Source: Eutreptiella sp. 'Long Island Sound 2002' (Eukaryota > Euglenozoa > Euglenophyceae > Eutreptiales > Eutreptiaceae). Taken from it: a stretch of DNA of 64,000 nucleotides. The notes under the pieces are model-generated. The model saw nothing but the letters and a program-made list of their open reading frames with translations. It was not told the origin of the DNA and made no database searches. Shown here piece by piece: positions 20,684-31,085 of this stretch (its first letter is position 1; each line of letters opens with the position of its first letter). A program made the position numbers and the translations under genes. The stretch spans positions 75,502,687 to 75,566,686 of the forward strand of contig OZ038382.1 in the NCBI GenBank assembly GCA_964036045.1, read 5' to 3'.

Positions 20684-20689
20684 CCGTCA
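20684..20689 (-). promoter_or_regulatory. Probable stop-codon readthrough site, TGA CGG
   Basis: Gag ends CCC GCG GAG TTC TGA and continues without a frame change as CGG GGA CGC TCT into Pol. UGA followed by CGG is a known leaky context in plant-virus replicase genes. Elements B and D have TAG GGG at the same junction, so one suppressible stop seems to be the shared way to control the Gag:Pol ratio. Readthrough is inferred, not shown. Confidence 0.65.
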
Positions 20690-23185
20690 GAACTCCGCGG
20701 GACAGGTCACCTCGAACCCCTTGTTCCGCAATTTGCGGGCCATCCTCATGAAACGGCTTCTCTTCTTGGCGTTGCCGTCGTCACCACCTTCATGCTCACG
20801 CTTGGCTCCTTGTTCTTGCTGGGCCTGCGTCTGAGAGCGTGTGGTAGGTCCAGACTGCCCTCCAGAGGGCTCGGAGTTCCCCCCTGGATTAGGGTTGGGG
20901 TTACCTCCGTTCTTGTCCTTGTTCTTGTTGTCGTTCTGGCGATTAGCGCCTCCTCCTCGTCCGCCTTGACCCTTGTCTTGACCACCTTGACCACGTCCTT
21001 TCGACTTGCCCTTGCCGGAGTCGTTGCCTTTGGCCTTGCCTCCACCTTTGCCTGAGCTTTTGCCAGGATCTTCCCCCTTAAGCTTCGCCGATAGGCGTTG
21101 CTTATGGTAGCACTCGTCCTCATAGTGCTTCCGCTTACCGCAGAATGCACACGTGATGGTGCAGCGGTAATGATCCGGCATCTTCACCTTGGCGCCGGTG
21201 ATCTTTTCCTGCTGCTTCCCCTGGACAACAAAGCAGTCTCGCTGCTCGCAGTCGGAGGCATGCTGCAGGTGGCCCTGCTCATCTCTGGCATCACACCAGA
21301 ATAGCTCCTTCACGTTCTCCATTAGGCGGGCGTGGGCATGTTTGGGGGTAGTCCCCTGCCCAGGTCGGGACCCTTGGTACCCTTTGCCTCCAGAACCTCC
21401 ACCACCAGGACGGTAGTGGTTCAGGTGTTGGTCGCTCTCCTTCTCCAGCGCCATCTCCAGGAGCAGCACGCATAGATCCTCGTAGCGGAGGGATCTAGCC
21501 TTGCGCTCAGCCGTCAGACGGCACTCGTCCCATAGCTCACGGGGGAGCTTGGAGCACAACCAAAACAGCAGGTCGTCGCTGCTGTAGGAACCGGGCGTCA
21601 GTCGCCCAGCCCAGTGGTCCAGGTCCGCCAACAGCTCGGAGACCCTGCCGGGTTTGGGGTTGTTCGGCAGCACGGGCAGGTTCTGGATCTCGGCCCTGAT
21701 GGAGAGGTCGGTCTCGTAGGTTGGATACTGCCTCTCCAGGGCAACCAACACGTCGGCAAAGGTGGCGGAGTTGGTGACGATCTGCCTGACCTGCTTCTCC
21801 AGGTACTTCGTCTTGCAGCACTGCAGGAGCAGGTCGCACTTCACTCGCCCACTCGCGTGGGTTTGGCCGGTCAGTCGTAGGAACCGGCCAAAGTTCTCAG
21901 CGAACTCGCTGAGGTCCTTGCCTGTGAATTCAGGCAGGTTTACCACGATCTTGGAGGTGGCAATAGCCTTCGCCTCCTGAGCTCGGCGTCCTTCAGGGCG
22001 TCGGGTCTTCTTCTTCTTCTTCTTCTTCTTCTTACCCTTGGGGTCCTCGGGGTCCTCAGGGTCTTCGTCATCCGATGGCGAAGAAGAAGTCATCGAAGGC
22101 GGCCCATCATCAGAGGGGTCTCCGCCTAGATCGCTGGAGCCATAAGGCTCCACGTCCACCATAGCCCTTAGGGCTGTCAGCCCCAGCCGGTCCAGCTCGG
22201 CCCTCGTCGAGTTCGTCACGTGACTGTAGGGCGGCTGGGCTGTCCTCGGGACGAATGGGCTTCTTGGTACTGCTGCAGGAGTCGGCATCGGTCGGCTCCT
22301 CAGGCTCCCCAGGGTATTCGTCAACCCTGCCGCCAGGTGGTTAGCCTGTACTCGGTGGGGTGACATTCCCACTGTCGTAGGTGACGCCTGGGACGGGATC
22401 ATCAGGGGCTGCAGTTTCTCCCTGATCTCTTGCGTGAGGTCACTCACGATTTGCGAGGTGGCTCCTCGGAGCACCTCATCGATCTCCGACCGCGTCAGGG
22501 ACCTGTTGGAGGATCTCGATCCTCTACTCCTGCCTCCCAGAGACTCTGGTCCTCTCCTCAACCCACTCAGGGGTGCATACCCAGGTGCACACCCAGGAGC
22601 ATACCCAGGAACTTCCATGTAGGTTCCAGTGGCGTGGAGTGGATGGGGATGGTCAGCCGCATACCAACGCGGCGCAGAGCTGGAAGCCACCGGCTCACTG
22701 GCAGTAGTTGCCTCAAGGAGCGCAGTGGTAGGTGGGCCCATGCCATAGGCGGGGTAGTGAGGCATGCCAGTAAAGCCTGTGCCCTCTGCCATAGGCTGGT
22801 TGGTTGTGGAAGTGGATGTAGCGGCGGCTGGGTGTGTGGTGGTTATGGGAGAGGGTGATGCTTGGAGACCAGAAGCGCTTGGTGCGCCTTCGAAGGTAGG
22901 GACATCAGCTGGGTCTTGCCCTTGCTCCTCTCCTTCGTCTGCTCCTTCTCCAGCATCCTTCTCGCTCTCGTTTCCTCTCTTCCTCTTCACAGGCTGAGGT
23001 TGAGAGACCATTTCCTTCACCGACAGGGCCCCAAAGGCCGTCTGGAGGCCATCCAAGGAGTCCTCCGCCGTATCCATTGGCCCATGTAAGGGCTCCACCG
23101 AAGGTACAGCGTCAGGCGCCGGCCTTGCCGGTGTCTCTGGCGCTGGCGCTGGGTTCACCTCGGCGTCCACTCTTCCTGGATCCAT
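20687..23185 (-). CDS. Element A Gag
   Basis: 832 residues. The N-terminal third is Pro/Ala/Ser-rich and low in complexity, with PGYAPG repeats near 190-200. A run of Lys follows DPEDPKG (about 384-393). A capsid-like helical domain lies at about 410-590 (LPEFTGKDLSEFAENFGRFLRLTGQ...). A CX2CX4HX4C zinc knuckle at 679-692 (CAFCGKRKHYEDEC) precedes a Gly/Lys/Asn-rich nucleic-acid-binding tail. Gag forms the virus-like particle and packages RNA. The ATG at 23,185 lies about 100 bases after the primer-binding site, and no earlier in-frame ATG is apparent. The element D gag is homologous through the capsid-like and knuckle parts, and element C carries a close copy. Confidence 0.93.
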   Translation of the reverse strand: MDPGRVDAEVNPAPAPETPARPAPDAVPSVEPLHGPMDTAEDSLDGLQTAFGALSVKEMVSQPQPVKRKRGNESEKDAGEGADEGEEQGQDPADVPTFEGAPSASGLQASPSPITTTHPAAATSTSTTNQPMAEGTGFTGMPHYPAYGMGPPTTALLEATTASEPVASSSAPRWYAADHPHPLHATGTYMEVPGYAPGCAPGYAPLSGLRRGPESLGGRSRGSRSSNRSLTRSEIDEVLRGATSQIVSDLTQEIREKLQPLMIPSQASPTTVGMSPHRVQANHLAAGLTNTLGSLRSRPMPTPAAVPRSPFVPRTAQPPYSHVTNSTRAELDRLGLTALRAMVDVEPYGSSDLGGDPSDDGPPSMTSSSPSDDEDPEDPEDPKGKKKKKKKKKTRRPEGRRAQEAKAIATSKIVVNLPEFTGKDLSEFAENFGRFLRLTGQTHASGRVKCDLLLQCCKTKYLEKQVRQIVTNSATFADVLVALERQYPTYETDLSIRAEIQNLPVLPNNPKPGRVSELLADLDHWAGRLTPGSYSSDDLLFWLCSKLPRELWDECRLTAERKARSLRYEDLCVLLLEMALEKESDQHLNHYRPGGGGSGGKGYQGSRPGQGTTPKHAHARLMENVKELFWCDARDEQGHLQHASDCEQRDCFVVQGKQQEKITGAKVKMPDHYRCTITCAFCGKRKHYEDECYHKQRLSAKLKGEDPGKSSGKGGGKAKGNDSGKGKSKGRGQGGQDKGQGGRGGGANRQNDNKNKDKNGGNPNPNPGGNSEPSGGQSGPTTRSQTQAQQEQGAKREHEGGDDGNAKKRSRFMRMARKLRNKGFEVTCPAEF

Positions 23186-23268
23186 CTTAATTCACCCTTC
23201 TGCTTATGTTTGCCTGCTCGGAGCACTGGTTGTACGGCGCGGGGTCGCTGCCGGTGCACAGAGACAGG

Positions 23269-23284
23269 CTGCCTCTTGCTACCA
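23269..23284 (-). promoter_or_regulatory. Primer-binding site of element A
   Basis: Immediately inside the 5' LTR the minus strand reads TGGTAGCAAGAGGCAG. The first eight bases match the complement of the initiator tRNA-Met 3' end (TGGTAGCAGAGG, present exactly in element B), with one extra A afterwards. Element C has the same TGGTAGCAAGAGGCAG, so the variant is fixed in this family. Confidence 0.75.
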
Positions 23285-24100
23285 GAAAAGTTTATAGTGT
23301 TTTCAGCACTGTGTTTTGCCTCTCCTGCTGCTTGCTGTTGGTGTAGGGATTCCTGCTGCTTGTTTTTGGAGATGAAAAGCTTTTGTTTTGATGAAATACA
23401 GCCACTCCAAGTCACTCCAGGATAGCCCAAGCCAATAGTATGCAAAGAGAAGAGGATTCAGGATCAAAGCATGAAGGGCTGCAGTGTAAACAGTGAAAGA
23501 TGATTAGGTATTCACAGAAACTGCAACTCAGGATACAAATGAATGCATATTCACAGAGATAGCTGAAATGTTTTGGGAAAAGAGTTAGAAAACTGCCTCA
23601 GGATCACTCTCTCTCCATAGTGCCATCTTAGGAGATGTGCACTCTTTGTTTTGGCTCCCATATGTGCTGAGGTGGCATGGTATGTGGCGATGAGGTCACT
23701 GCCATGTCACATGGGATCTTCCTACTCAGTTGGGATCTTCCTACTTAGTTAGGCTGACCGGGAATTGAACCCAGGACCTCTCAAAAAGAGGTGCCTAACC
23801 CCCTATGGTGCATACCACTAGGGCAGATAAGTATTCATGGAAAAACATAGATAAATTCATAGGCTCTACCTTAGGTATGTCAGTGCTCAGTCAACTCAGG
23901 AAAAGATGTTTTACTTCTGATTGAAAGGGGATTAAGGGGTCCACTCCATATCCTGATTGGGTGTTTGGTTCCATAGGTCAAAATGTGTTCTCACCACTTT
24001 TGGCTGGACCAATACTAAGATAAAAATGCATGGATGCTCAGTGCATCTCTAATACAACTAGAGTATGTCCCAAAGCAATGGAAAAGCACTTTTTCTTACT
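23285..24100 (-). repeat. 5' LTR of element A
   Basis: 816 bp, the upstream copy relative to Gag and Pol, carrying promoter and R region. It matches 12,671-13,486. The boundary at 24,100 is set by the change from CTTACT to the AAAAATCTGCC satellite flank. Confidence 0.93.
23752..23827 (-). other. tRNA-like block with pol III B box inside the 5' LTR
   Basis: The same block as at 13,139-13,213, with the exact B box GGTTCAATTCC at 23,761-23,771 on the minus strand. In the 5' LTR it lies upstream of or within the transcribed region, where it could act as an internal promoter or as a tRNA mimic during reverse transcription. Confidence 0.7.
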
Positions 24101-24985
24101 AAAAATCTGCCATTTTTCAACAAAATCGGCGAAAAATAGCCATTTTTTTTATCAAAAATTGTTTGTTTTTTTTTAGCCTGAAACAAGCAGCTGAACCACC
24201 CCCCCCTCCCGATTGGAGGGTGCTCGTTGCAAAAAAGCGAAATACGCCAAAGAACTACATAAAATATGATAGTATGTGCATAAGAATGGGATGAGCGATG
24301 AAAATTTGAGGTCTTTTTGGCCCTATTTTGCACCGTTTGTGGTCCATTTCCATGTGGTTCATAGGTAGGCTTTTGCGTGCCTATCACCGTACACACACTT
24401 GTTTGAGGCTTAGGTTGTTATTTTTGGGGAACAATGGGGTAGGAGGAACCCCCCCCCCTGCTATTTGTGGGGTGTATAATTAAAACAAAAGGTTACTTTT
24501 GGTCTTTTTGGGTACAAAACCTATTTTCATGGTTTTTTCATGCCTATACTATACTATACAGGTACACTGGTGTGCAGCACTGTTCTGCTGCACCACCCCA
24601 GAGCAGACAAAAATACTCCAAAATAGGCCGAAATTCCAGGGTTTTTGATGGTTTGGGGAAACGCTCGGGTGGGAAGAACCCCCCTATCCCTATTTTGGGG
24701 CCAGAGAATCGAAAGAAAATTGGAATTTCTGTCGAAAATCCTCTATAGGTAGGTACACTGGTGTGCAGCACTATTCTGGACACCAGCCCTGAGCAGGCAA
24801 AAATACCCCAAAATAGGCCAAACTTCAGAGTTTTTGATATTTTTGGACAAAATTCGGGTGGGAGGACCCCCCCCCCTATTTTGGGGACGTAGAAACCAAA
24901 AAAATAGGTCTTTTTCCGCGAAAAACTCCTTTTTGTCGACTTTTTGAATTTTGGGAAAAAACAGCTGCTAAAATCATAGGCGCAT
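24101..24985. repeat. Satellite continuation to the right of element A
   Basis: Resumes exactly where 12,670 stopped (ATCTGCCATTTTTCAAC) and continues through the ~187-bp satellite monomers (about 24,561 and 24,750). It is near-identical to 9,893-10,775, being the second copy of the 2.78-kb duplication. Confidence 0.9.
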
Positions 24986-26814
24986 GGCCGAAGGGCACGG
25001 TCGCCGCGAGCAGTACCCTACTGCGGGTTGTTCCCGGAGAGGTAACCCACGTTCGACCGAAGTCTCACATTCCTCTCCTTCGGGCGGATGATACCTGGGG
25101 GAGGGTCCCATCGCAAATCCTCATCAACCTCCGGATTCTGGGGCCCAGGGGCCCGGAGCCAGGCCAAAAGCGTTGTCCTGCAGGCACCCTCACCTGGGTT
25201 GGTTTTCAGTAGGCGTGAGGCAACTTGAAGAAGCACGTGCTACGGGACTTCCATGCCGTGGTGCACACTCACGCCTCCTGACTCGACCCAGCTTGCGCTC
25301 TCCCGGGGGGGCAGGGGCTCAAAGTAGGTCGTTGTGGTTGGTTGTTCAGTTGGTTGATGGTAGAATCTCGGCGTTGTGGTGTCTTCGTAGGCAGGGTCAC
25401 CGGCGGGCGTGGGGCATTGTGTTGTTGCCAACCCATGGGAAGCGGTTTCCGTTTTGACCCTTGCATGCCTTGCCGGTTTGGTGTTGGCCGGCTTGCGTGT
25501 GGTCTGTTTATTGTCTGGTTGTTTTTTGTGCAGCAGTTTGATTGGTACCCGGTTCTGTCAGCCGTCTTATGGTCGGCTTGTGCATCGTGGGGTCGATTGC
25601 GCTGCAGCCCGTGCCGGTGTAGCCGGACTTTGTCTTTGTTGTCGTTCCGGTTAGTTCTGAGATTTGTGGTGGCCCGCCTGTCCGATGTGGCCGTTGTGTT
25701 GCGACCGGGCTGTGCCTGGCGTGTTGTGTTGGTGCGCCGTTGTCGTGGCCGCCAGTGGTCGGCTTGTCCGGGGTTGTGCGGTGGCCCGTGTGGGCCTGGC
25801 CGGCCGCGTTTGGTCGCTGTAGGCTGTCCCCTCTGTCATTTGCTTCCCGTCCGGTGTGTTTTGTCGTGGTTAGCCTGGTTGCGGCGTGTCTGCACGTGAG
25901 GTCGTTGCGTTGTTGCCAGCACTTTGTTTGGTTTGTCATCATCGTCGCCGCCCAATGGTCGGCTTGTCCTGCCGCCGGTTGTGGTGGGCCGTGGTCGCCG
26001 TGTAGGGTCGGTTCAGGTTGTTCCAATGTGTTGGGCGGGCATGGTATGTTTTGACGTTGCGTCGCCCCCTCACGGTGGGGCGTGTCCTCAGGGGGAGAGA
26101 AGTAGCGCCATTTAGTACGAGCGTTGAGAAAAGTTTTGAAACTCGGTACGACATGCCCTGTCCCGCCCTGGAGGCAGCGTTGCACGCACAACCCATCATC
26201 TGGCATTTCGCAGTGCCCTTCGGCTCTCCTTTCCGCTTTGCTTGTGCCGATCATATGTACACCCCCGTTGGTGGCAAGGCCCCTTCAGTCCTCCTTGGTG
26301 CATTGCCGTGCTCCGCATGGGAGCCTCAGGGAGCTGCGCCTGCTTGCTGGTGCGGTGCTCGTGCTTGTGTCCGCCGGCCTGTTGGTTCGGGCCGCTGGGT
26401 GCCGGGCCTGCCGTGTGCTGTATCGTTCCGTGCCTTGCGGGCCCGGTGCTGCGCGCGTCGGTGCCTCAGTGCGGTTTCCGGAGTTTAGGGTGGCCTGGCT
26501 TGTGCTCCGGTGTCGGGGTGTCCCGTACGGCGCGGCGGGCTGGGCCCGGCGTAACACTCCCGAGTTCGCCGGCAGGAGCCGGCGGGCTTGTGGGTCCCGT
26601 GCGGTGAGCCCTTGGCCCATTGCATGTTCTGGGGAGGGGTCAGGAGGAAATAAAGGAATACAGGTCAGTGTCCAGGCCCCCCTCTCGCTCCTTGACGCTG
26701 ATAGCTTTCCGGGCTGCGGGGAATGTGTTTCTCGCAACATTCTCGCAGGTTACATGTGCTGACGTCCCCACGGTATTGCCGCTGTGGGTGCCCTGTGATC
26801 TGGTGCCTGGGTGT

Positions 26815-27219
26815 TTAACGTTCTCGGAGGAGGTGCACTTCGGCTCCAGTGGAGCACGTGTCCCTTGACCCCCTGCCCTTGAAAGTAACGTTCCCGTCGA
26901 TGTGTTGTGATGTCGGACATAACATTCCCGTGGTCACCAGCGTGGGTCCTGCGTGATGAGCTGCCCCCTTGGTCCGGTTCACCATGTGCCCGGCATGTGG
27001 GAGAGGAAGGTTAGACGGAAGGACAGGTCTGTGTCGGGGCCCCCGTCCTCTTCCCTGACGCTGATGGTTTGCGGGTGCCCGGGGAGCGTGGCCCTCGCCC
27101 GGGGTACGTGGGAGGATTTCGCTGGGGTTCGGCGGGTTCGTTGGGTTAGTGCTCGTGCTCGACATCATGGGTTGTAGGGCCGCTAAGGCTAGCCCGCATT
27201 TGTTGGGTGCCCGCTGCAT
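26815..27219 (-). CDS. Small conserved ORF, left-arm copy, function unknown
   Basis: 134 codons sharing ALQPMMSSTSTNPTN, GEGHAPRAPANHQRQGRGRG and a common C-terminal pattern (NVTFKGRG...DTC.TGA...LLRER) with the right-arm ORF at 31,538-31,963. Pro/Gly/Arg-rich, no known domain. Conservation of the frame between the arms could simply reflect their overall similarity. Confidence 0.25.
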   Translation of the reverse strand: MQRAPNKCGLALAALQPMMSSTSTNPTNPPNPSEILPRTPGEGHAPRAPANHQRQGRGRGPRHRPVLPSNLPLPHAGHMVNRTKGAAHHAGPTLVTTGMLCPTSQHIDGNVTFKGRGSRDTCSTGAEVHLLRER

Positions 27220-27692
27220 AAGCCGGGCAGTTCAACGCCACTCTCGCCGGCGCGCCGGACCGACAGGCGTTGGCGGAGTGTGTCGCGCGGTCGCGCGTTG
27301 TCGGGTTCTGCGAGGGCGGTTCTCCCGGGCAAGGTCAGCTTGCCTGGGGTCATCGCGGTTTATGGCCTGTCCCGTAGCCGCTGGTTTGACACCCATCGTC
27401 GGGGCCTCCGGCGAGACGAGGCGATCCCAGGGTTGCCGTGTCGTCTCCCCACCCGCGGCCGGCCGCTGTGGTACTCGCTCCGTGTGTGCACGGCGGGGTG
27501 TTGTCACATATCAGCCGCAGCGCCCCTCCGGTACCTGGAGGGTCCTTCGATCGCTATGGTGCCCTTCCGCTGCCGGTGATCGGCCGCGGTGGGCAGGGCA
27601 CGTGTGTGCGGTGTTGGGCGGGGCGTGGCGGTCCCAATGGTGCCGCCTCGCGTGTTCATGGGGGTGTGTTCCTGGTTTCGGCTCGCGGTGGT

Positions 27693-28307
27693 TCAGGGCC
27701 CTGGGGGGTTCCCCACACTCCGCACGAGGGCGCTGCCGAGGGCACTGAGGATCTGGTGCACAGGGGCTGTGTCCGCTGCTCCGGCTTCCGTCTCAGTGCA
27801 GATGGCGCGCTGCAGACGCCAGCCCATCGCCAGCGCCCGGATCTGGTGCGTCGCGAAGACGGGGCACAGGTTGGTCGCTGTGGGGGTCTCCGCCGTCAGC
27901 TCGCGTTGGGGGATGGCCCCCAGGTGCTGCCGGCCGTCCAGGTGGAACCACCACGTCGCCGTCCGGTCCCTGGTGAGCGGCCAGCGGCGCTGCGCCCACC
28001 GCCAGAGGCAGTAGAGGGCATGGTCTGGGGGCCAGGTGCCGGCTTCCCCCGACACGATGGCCGTCAGGGTGTCTGGGCGCTGGTCGCGGGGCAGGGGGGT
28101 GGGGCCGTCAGGCAGGGCTGCGCTCGCCGGGAGCATGGAGTCGACGGCTTCCGGATTCCAGTGGCTCTCTTGCGGGTGCGGGGTGATCCGTACCTGGTAG
28201 TAGTGGCCACTTTCCAACAGAATCATGGCGATGGTGCTGGGGTCAACTTCGCGTGGCGGGGGCCCTGCGCGTGCCGTCTCCGCTCCTGGTGGGTACCGCT
28301 CCACCAT
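27693..28307 (-). pseudogene. Left-arm copy of the C-terminal half of the central ORF
   Basis: 204 codons, near-identical to the last 205 residues of the + strand ORF ending at 31,085 (MVERYPPGAET, YYQVRITPHPQESHW, ALYCLWRWAQRRW, TATWWFHLDGRQHL). Upstream the homology stops at 28,311, the arm boundary, and the adjoining central sequence joins out of frame. It therefore lacks its proper N-terminal half and is probably a by-product of the inversion. Confidence 0.5.
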
Positions 28308-28311
28308 GCTG

Positions 28312-30467
28312 AAGAGGTTGCGCCCACTATCGCGGGCTGTCCTGCTTTCCAGTCCGCCAGGTCATTGTACGGTGGGATATGAGGCGTTTTGGCTTTTGGT
28401 TGCGCGTTGGCCCATTCTTGGCCCCCGGTGCCGGGCGCGGGCCTGGGGTTCGTTGATGGCACTATGAACGTGTGTGCCCGGCCCCGGTGTGGGACCAATA
28501 CGCCTCCCTGTTCCGGCTGGCTGGCGTTGAACCACCAGATCCACGGGTCAACAAGGTTGTCTGCGATCTGCGTCGACGAGCGCCTGGAGCTGCCGCACAA
28601 ATCTGTCAGTTGTTGCGGCGTGTGGCAGGGGAACCACGGCGAAGAGCCTGTTTGGGTTGATGTCCTGGAGGTGTTCCCGGAGGGCCGCCACCAGTCCGCT
28701 CGAGGGTCTGTTGATGTGAATGCCGTAAAGCGCCCTCAGTTCCGCGTCGTCAAAGGGGTCCGTGTTCCTCCGTTGTGCAGGTCTCGGGGCTAGGGGGGGT
28801 ATGGTCTCCCGGTCCTGGTCCAGTGTGGTGCCAGTCGGGGAGGGGTGCCCTGGGTTGGTGCCAAGGTGTCCCTCAGGTACATTCCCCGTGGAGGGCTCCC
28901 CTTGCTGGGGCATCAAACAGGACGCGGCGGCAGGCGGTGAGTCACCGGATTTCTGAGGGCCGGAGGTCTGTGTGATTTCTTCTTCCGCTCCTGGGCCGCC
29001 CGCGTCGTGCTCCCGTTGTCGCCGTGCGTCGTCCGCGCCCCGGCGGTTTGGCTGTGTTGCAGCTGGGGTGGGGAAGTGGCGGCACACGGGTACTGGCAGG
29101 ACACGTGGGAGGCCGGCCCGGGCCGACACCCGAGCCGGAAGGCCAAACCCGAGAGGCGGCGCAACCGGCAGGCGGCGCAGCGACAATGCGAGGTGCTGTT
29201 GCCCAACGCCACGGAGGAAACAGGTCGACCCCCGCAGCGGACAGCAGCGCCACGGCGAGCGGCAGACCTACCCGCCCGGGGACCACCTCGAGCGGAGATA
29301 CCTAAAGGGGGGGCGGGCCAGCCAGAAAACCAGCGTACCAGTGCGCCGGCCAATCGCCTGCCGGACATGGCGGCAAGCGGAAGCGACAAGGCACTGGACG
29401 CTGGCCATCCTGGTACGGGCCCTGGGAGACCGATGCTGGACGACGAGCATGCTGCCGGTCTCCCCGCCCCAACCGCCCACGAGGCGCAATCCGCGGGTCA
29501 CGCGGGCGCCGCCCCATCCACGGCCCCAGCACATCGCAGCAACGCAGGCGAGCTGGGGAACGCCGCGTCCGGGGAGGCGCCGCCACAGGTCCTACCTGGA
29601 GCCCATGCGAAGTCCGAAGCCCGGGCAACCACACCCAACATGCCTAAATGCGCAGCCGACAGGGGAACGTCGCCTGGCGGGCGCAACCGCGACGATGACT
29701 CTTTCGATGCCTTCATGGAGTCCTGCAGGAGTAAACCCCACACGGACCCAACATCGGCTGCCCCGCCCGGCCTTCAGGAGCCACGGGGCGACCATACAGG
29801 GGGCACACCCCTCACGGTGTCCCGCCAGGCACACCTCTAGCGCGATTACACCGCCCTTGGGACGGAAACTGAGCATGCCGCTGCCACGGATGACGGGCCC
29901 TCGACCGCAAGCGGGGCAGCGGACCAGGCCCCGAACAAGCACAGTGCCCAAGGGAGCGGAACGCGTGTGGAGACGGGCAGCAACACCACTAGCGAGCCTG
30001 CCGACCAGCCACCGGGGACCACCCCGTCCTGGGGGCGGGGGCATCTGGACTACACCCGCTCGGAAGGCCACGCCCGCCACGCCAGCGTCCACACGGAACA
30101 GGCGGCAGCCCAAGACCTGGACCAATGGATCGACAGGCTCACCACAGGGGAGCAGCTCGCCCTGGCGGTCAGCATCCGAAGGCTGCTTACTTCGCGGTAC
30201 CGCCACCTCGAGGAGGGAACCCGCACCATGACGGACATCACCTTCGGCCATCGGGCGGCACACGCACCCCCCGCCACCATGGACCACCCCAGCCAGTGGC
30301 ACTACGTGGCCACCCGGCTCATGGCGCATATGGGGGCCTACAGCCCGGACGAATTGAACGGGCTACGCTGGCTATGGCACAAAAGTGCGGCCCTGCGCAT
30401 CCGTACAGCCATGCAAAGGCACAACATCTGGGCCACCCCTGGGTCCCCGGGCTTCCACGGACTCTGC
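28312..30467. other. Non-repeated centre between the inverted-repeat arms
   Basis: A 2.16-kb GC-rich centre with divergent open frames: minus strand 28,330-29,186 and plus strand from about 29,007. The two halves are not copies of each other. It may be the 5' part of two related elements placed head to head, or the unique core of one large inverted-repeat element. Confidence 0.5.
28330..29186 (-). pseudogene. Unidentified minus-strand ORF of the centre, frame-broken
   Basis: The first part (29,186-28,548) encodes a Pro/Arg-rich start, then DPFDDAELRALYGIHINRPS and PNRLFAVVPLPHAATTDRFV. After a one-base shift near 28,565 the protein-like text continues as TQIADNLVDPWIWWFNASQ, EQGGVLVPHRGRAHTFIVP and IPPYNDLADWKAGQPAIVG before meeting the arm boundary. 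The aromatic-rich, well-structured sequence looks coding, but I do not recognise the family. The frameshift and the out-of-frame join to the arm mark it as broken. Confidence 0.4.
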
Positions 30468-31085
30468 AGCATGGTGGAGCGGTACCCACCAGGAGCGGAG
30501 ACGGCACGCGCAGGGCCCCCGCCAGGCGAAGGTGACCCCAGCCCCATCGCCATGATCATGTTGGAAACTCGCCAATACTACCAGGTACGGATCACCCCGC
30601 ACCCGCAAGAGAGCCACTGGAACCTGGAAGCCGTCGACTCCATGCTCCTGGCGAGCGCAGCCCTGCCTGACGGCCCCACCCCCCTGCCCCGCGACAAGCG
30701 CCCAGACACCCTGATGGCCATCGCGTCGGGAGAAGCCGGCACCTGGCACCCAGGCCATGCCCTCTACTGCCTCTGGCGGTGGGCGCAGCGCCGCTGGCTG
30801 CTCACCAGGGACCGGACGGCGACGTGGTGGTTCCACCTGGACGGCCGGCAGCACCTGGAGGCCATCCCCCAACGCGAGCGGACGGCGGAGACCCCCACAG
30901 CGACCAACCTGTGCCCCCTCTTCGCGACCCACCAGATCCGGGCGCTGGCGATGGGCGGGCGGCTGCAGCGTGCCATCTGCACTGAGACGGAAGCCGGAGC
31001 AGCAGACACAGCCCCTGTGCACGAGATCCTCAATGCCCTCCGCAGCGCCCTCGTGCGGAGTGTGGGAAACCTCCGAGGGCCCTGA
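29007..31085 (+). CDS. Unidentified + strand ORF of the centre and right arm, with one in-frame TAG
   Basis: A single frame runs from about 29,007 to 31,085, broken once by TAG at 29,838-29,840. The first part (277 codons) is low-complexity Ala/Pro/Arg. The second part is structured: AAAQDLDQWIDRLTTGEQLALAVSIRRLL at about 30,100, QWHYVATRLMAHMGAYSPDELNGL, then the segment shared with the left arm (ALYCLWRWAQRRWLL, TATWWFHLDGRQ). Candidate starts for the second part are ATG at 30,228 or upstream non-ATG codons. No known domain is recognised; a mobile-element structural protein is possible. The TAG is either a mutation, a boundary between two ORFs, or another readthrough site. Confidence 0.4.

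Larger units (their letters stand above)
12671..24100 (-). mobile_element. Element A: intact-looking Ty3-type LTR retrotransposon
   Basis: An 11.4-kb element read on the minus strand: 5' LTR (23,285-24,100), primer-binding site, Gag, in-frame TGA, Pol, a 2.3-kb 3' untranslated region, polypurine tract and 3' LTR (12,671-13,486). It is flanked by AAAAA on both sides (12,666-12,670 and 24,101-24,105), compatible with a 5-bp target duplication. Outside it, satellite sequence is continuous. By eye the two 816-bp LTRs do not differ and both long frames are open, so the insertion is very recent and may be competent. Confidence 0.93.
24990..28311. repeat. Left arm of a ~3.2-kb inverted repeat
   Basis: This stretch is the reverse complement, with scattered differences, of 30,468-33,667. 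The outer ends meet at GAAGGGCACGGTCG and the inner ends at GCTCCACCATGCTG. The + strand is very poor in A in parts (5 A in 25,681-25,860), mirrored by T-poor sequence in the right arm. Long overlapping open frames at 25.3-26.5 kb follow from that composition and I do not take them as genes. Confidence 0.9.

Noticed and set aside
25240-26800. + and - strand ORFs of 120-250 codons in the inverted-repeat arm
   Set aside because: They overlap in several frames in A-poor, GC-rich DNA, carry no recognisable domain and differ by frameshifts between the two arms.
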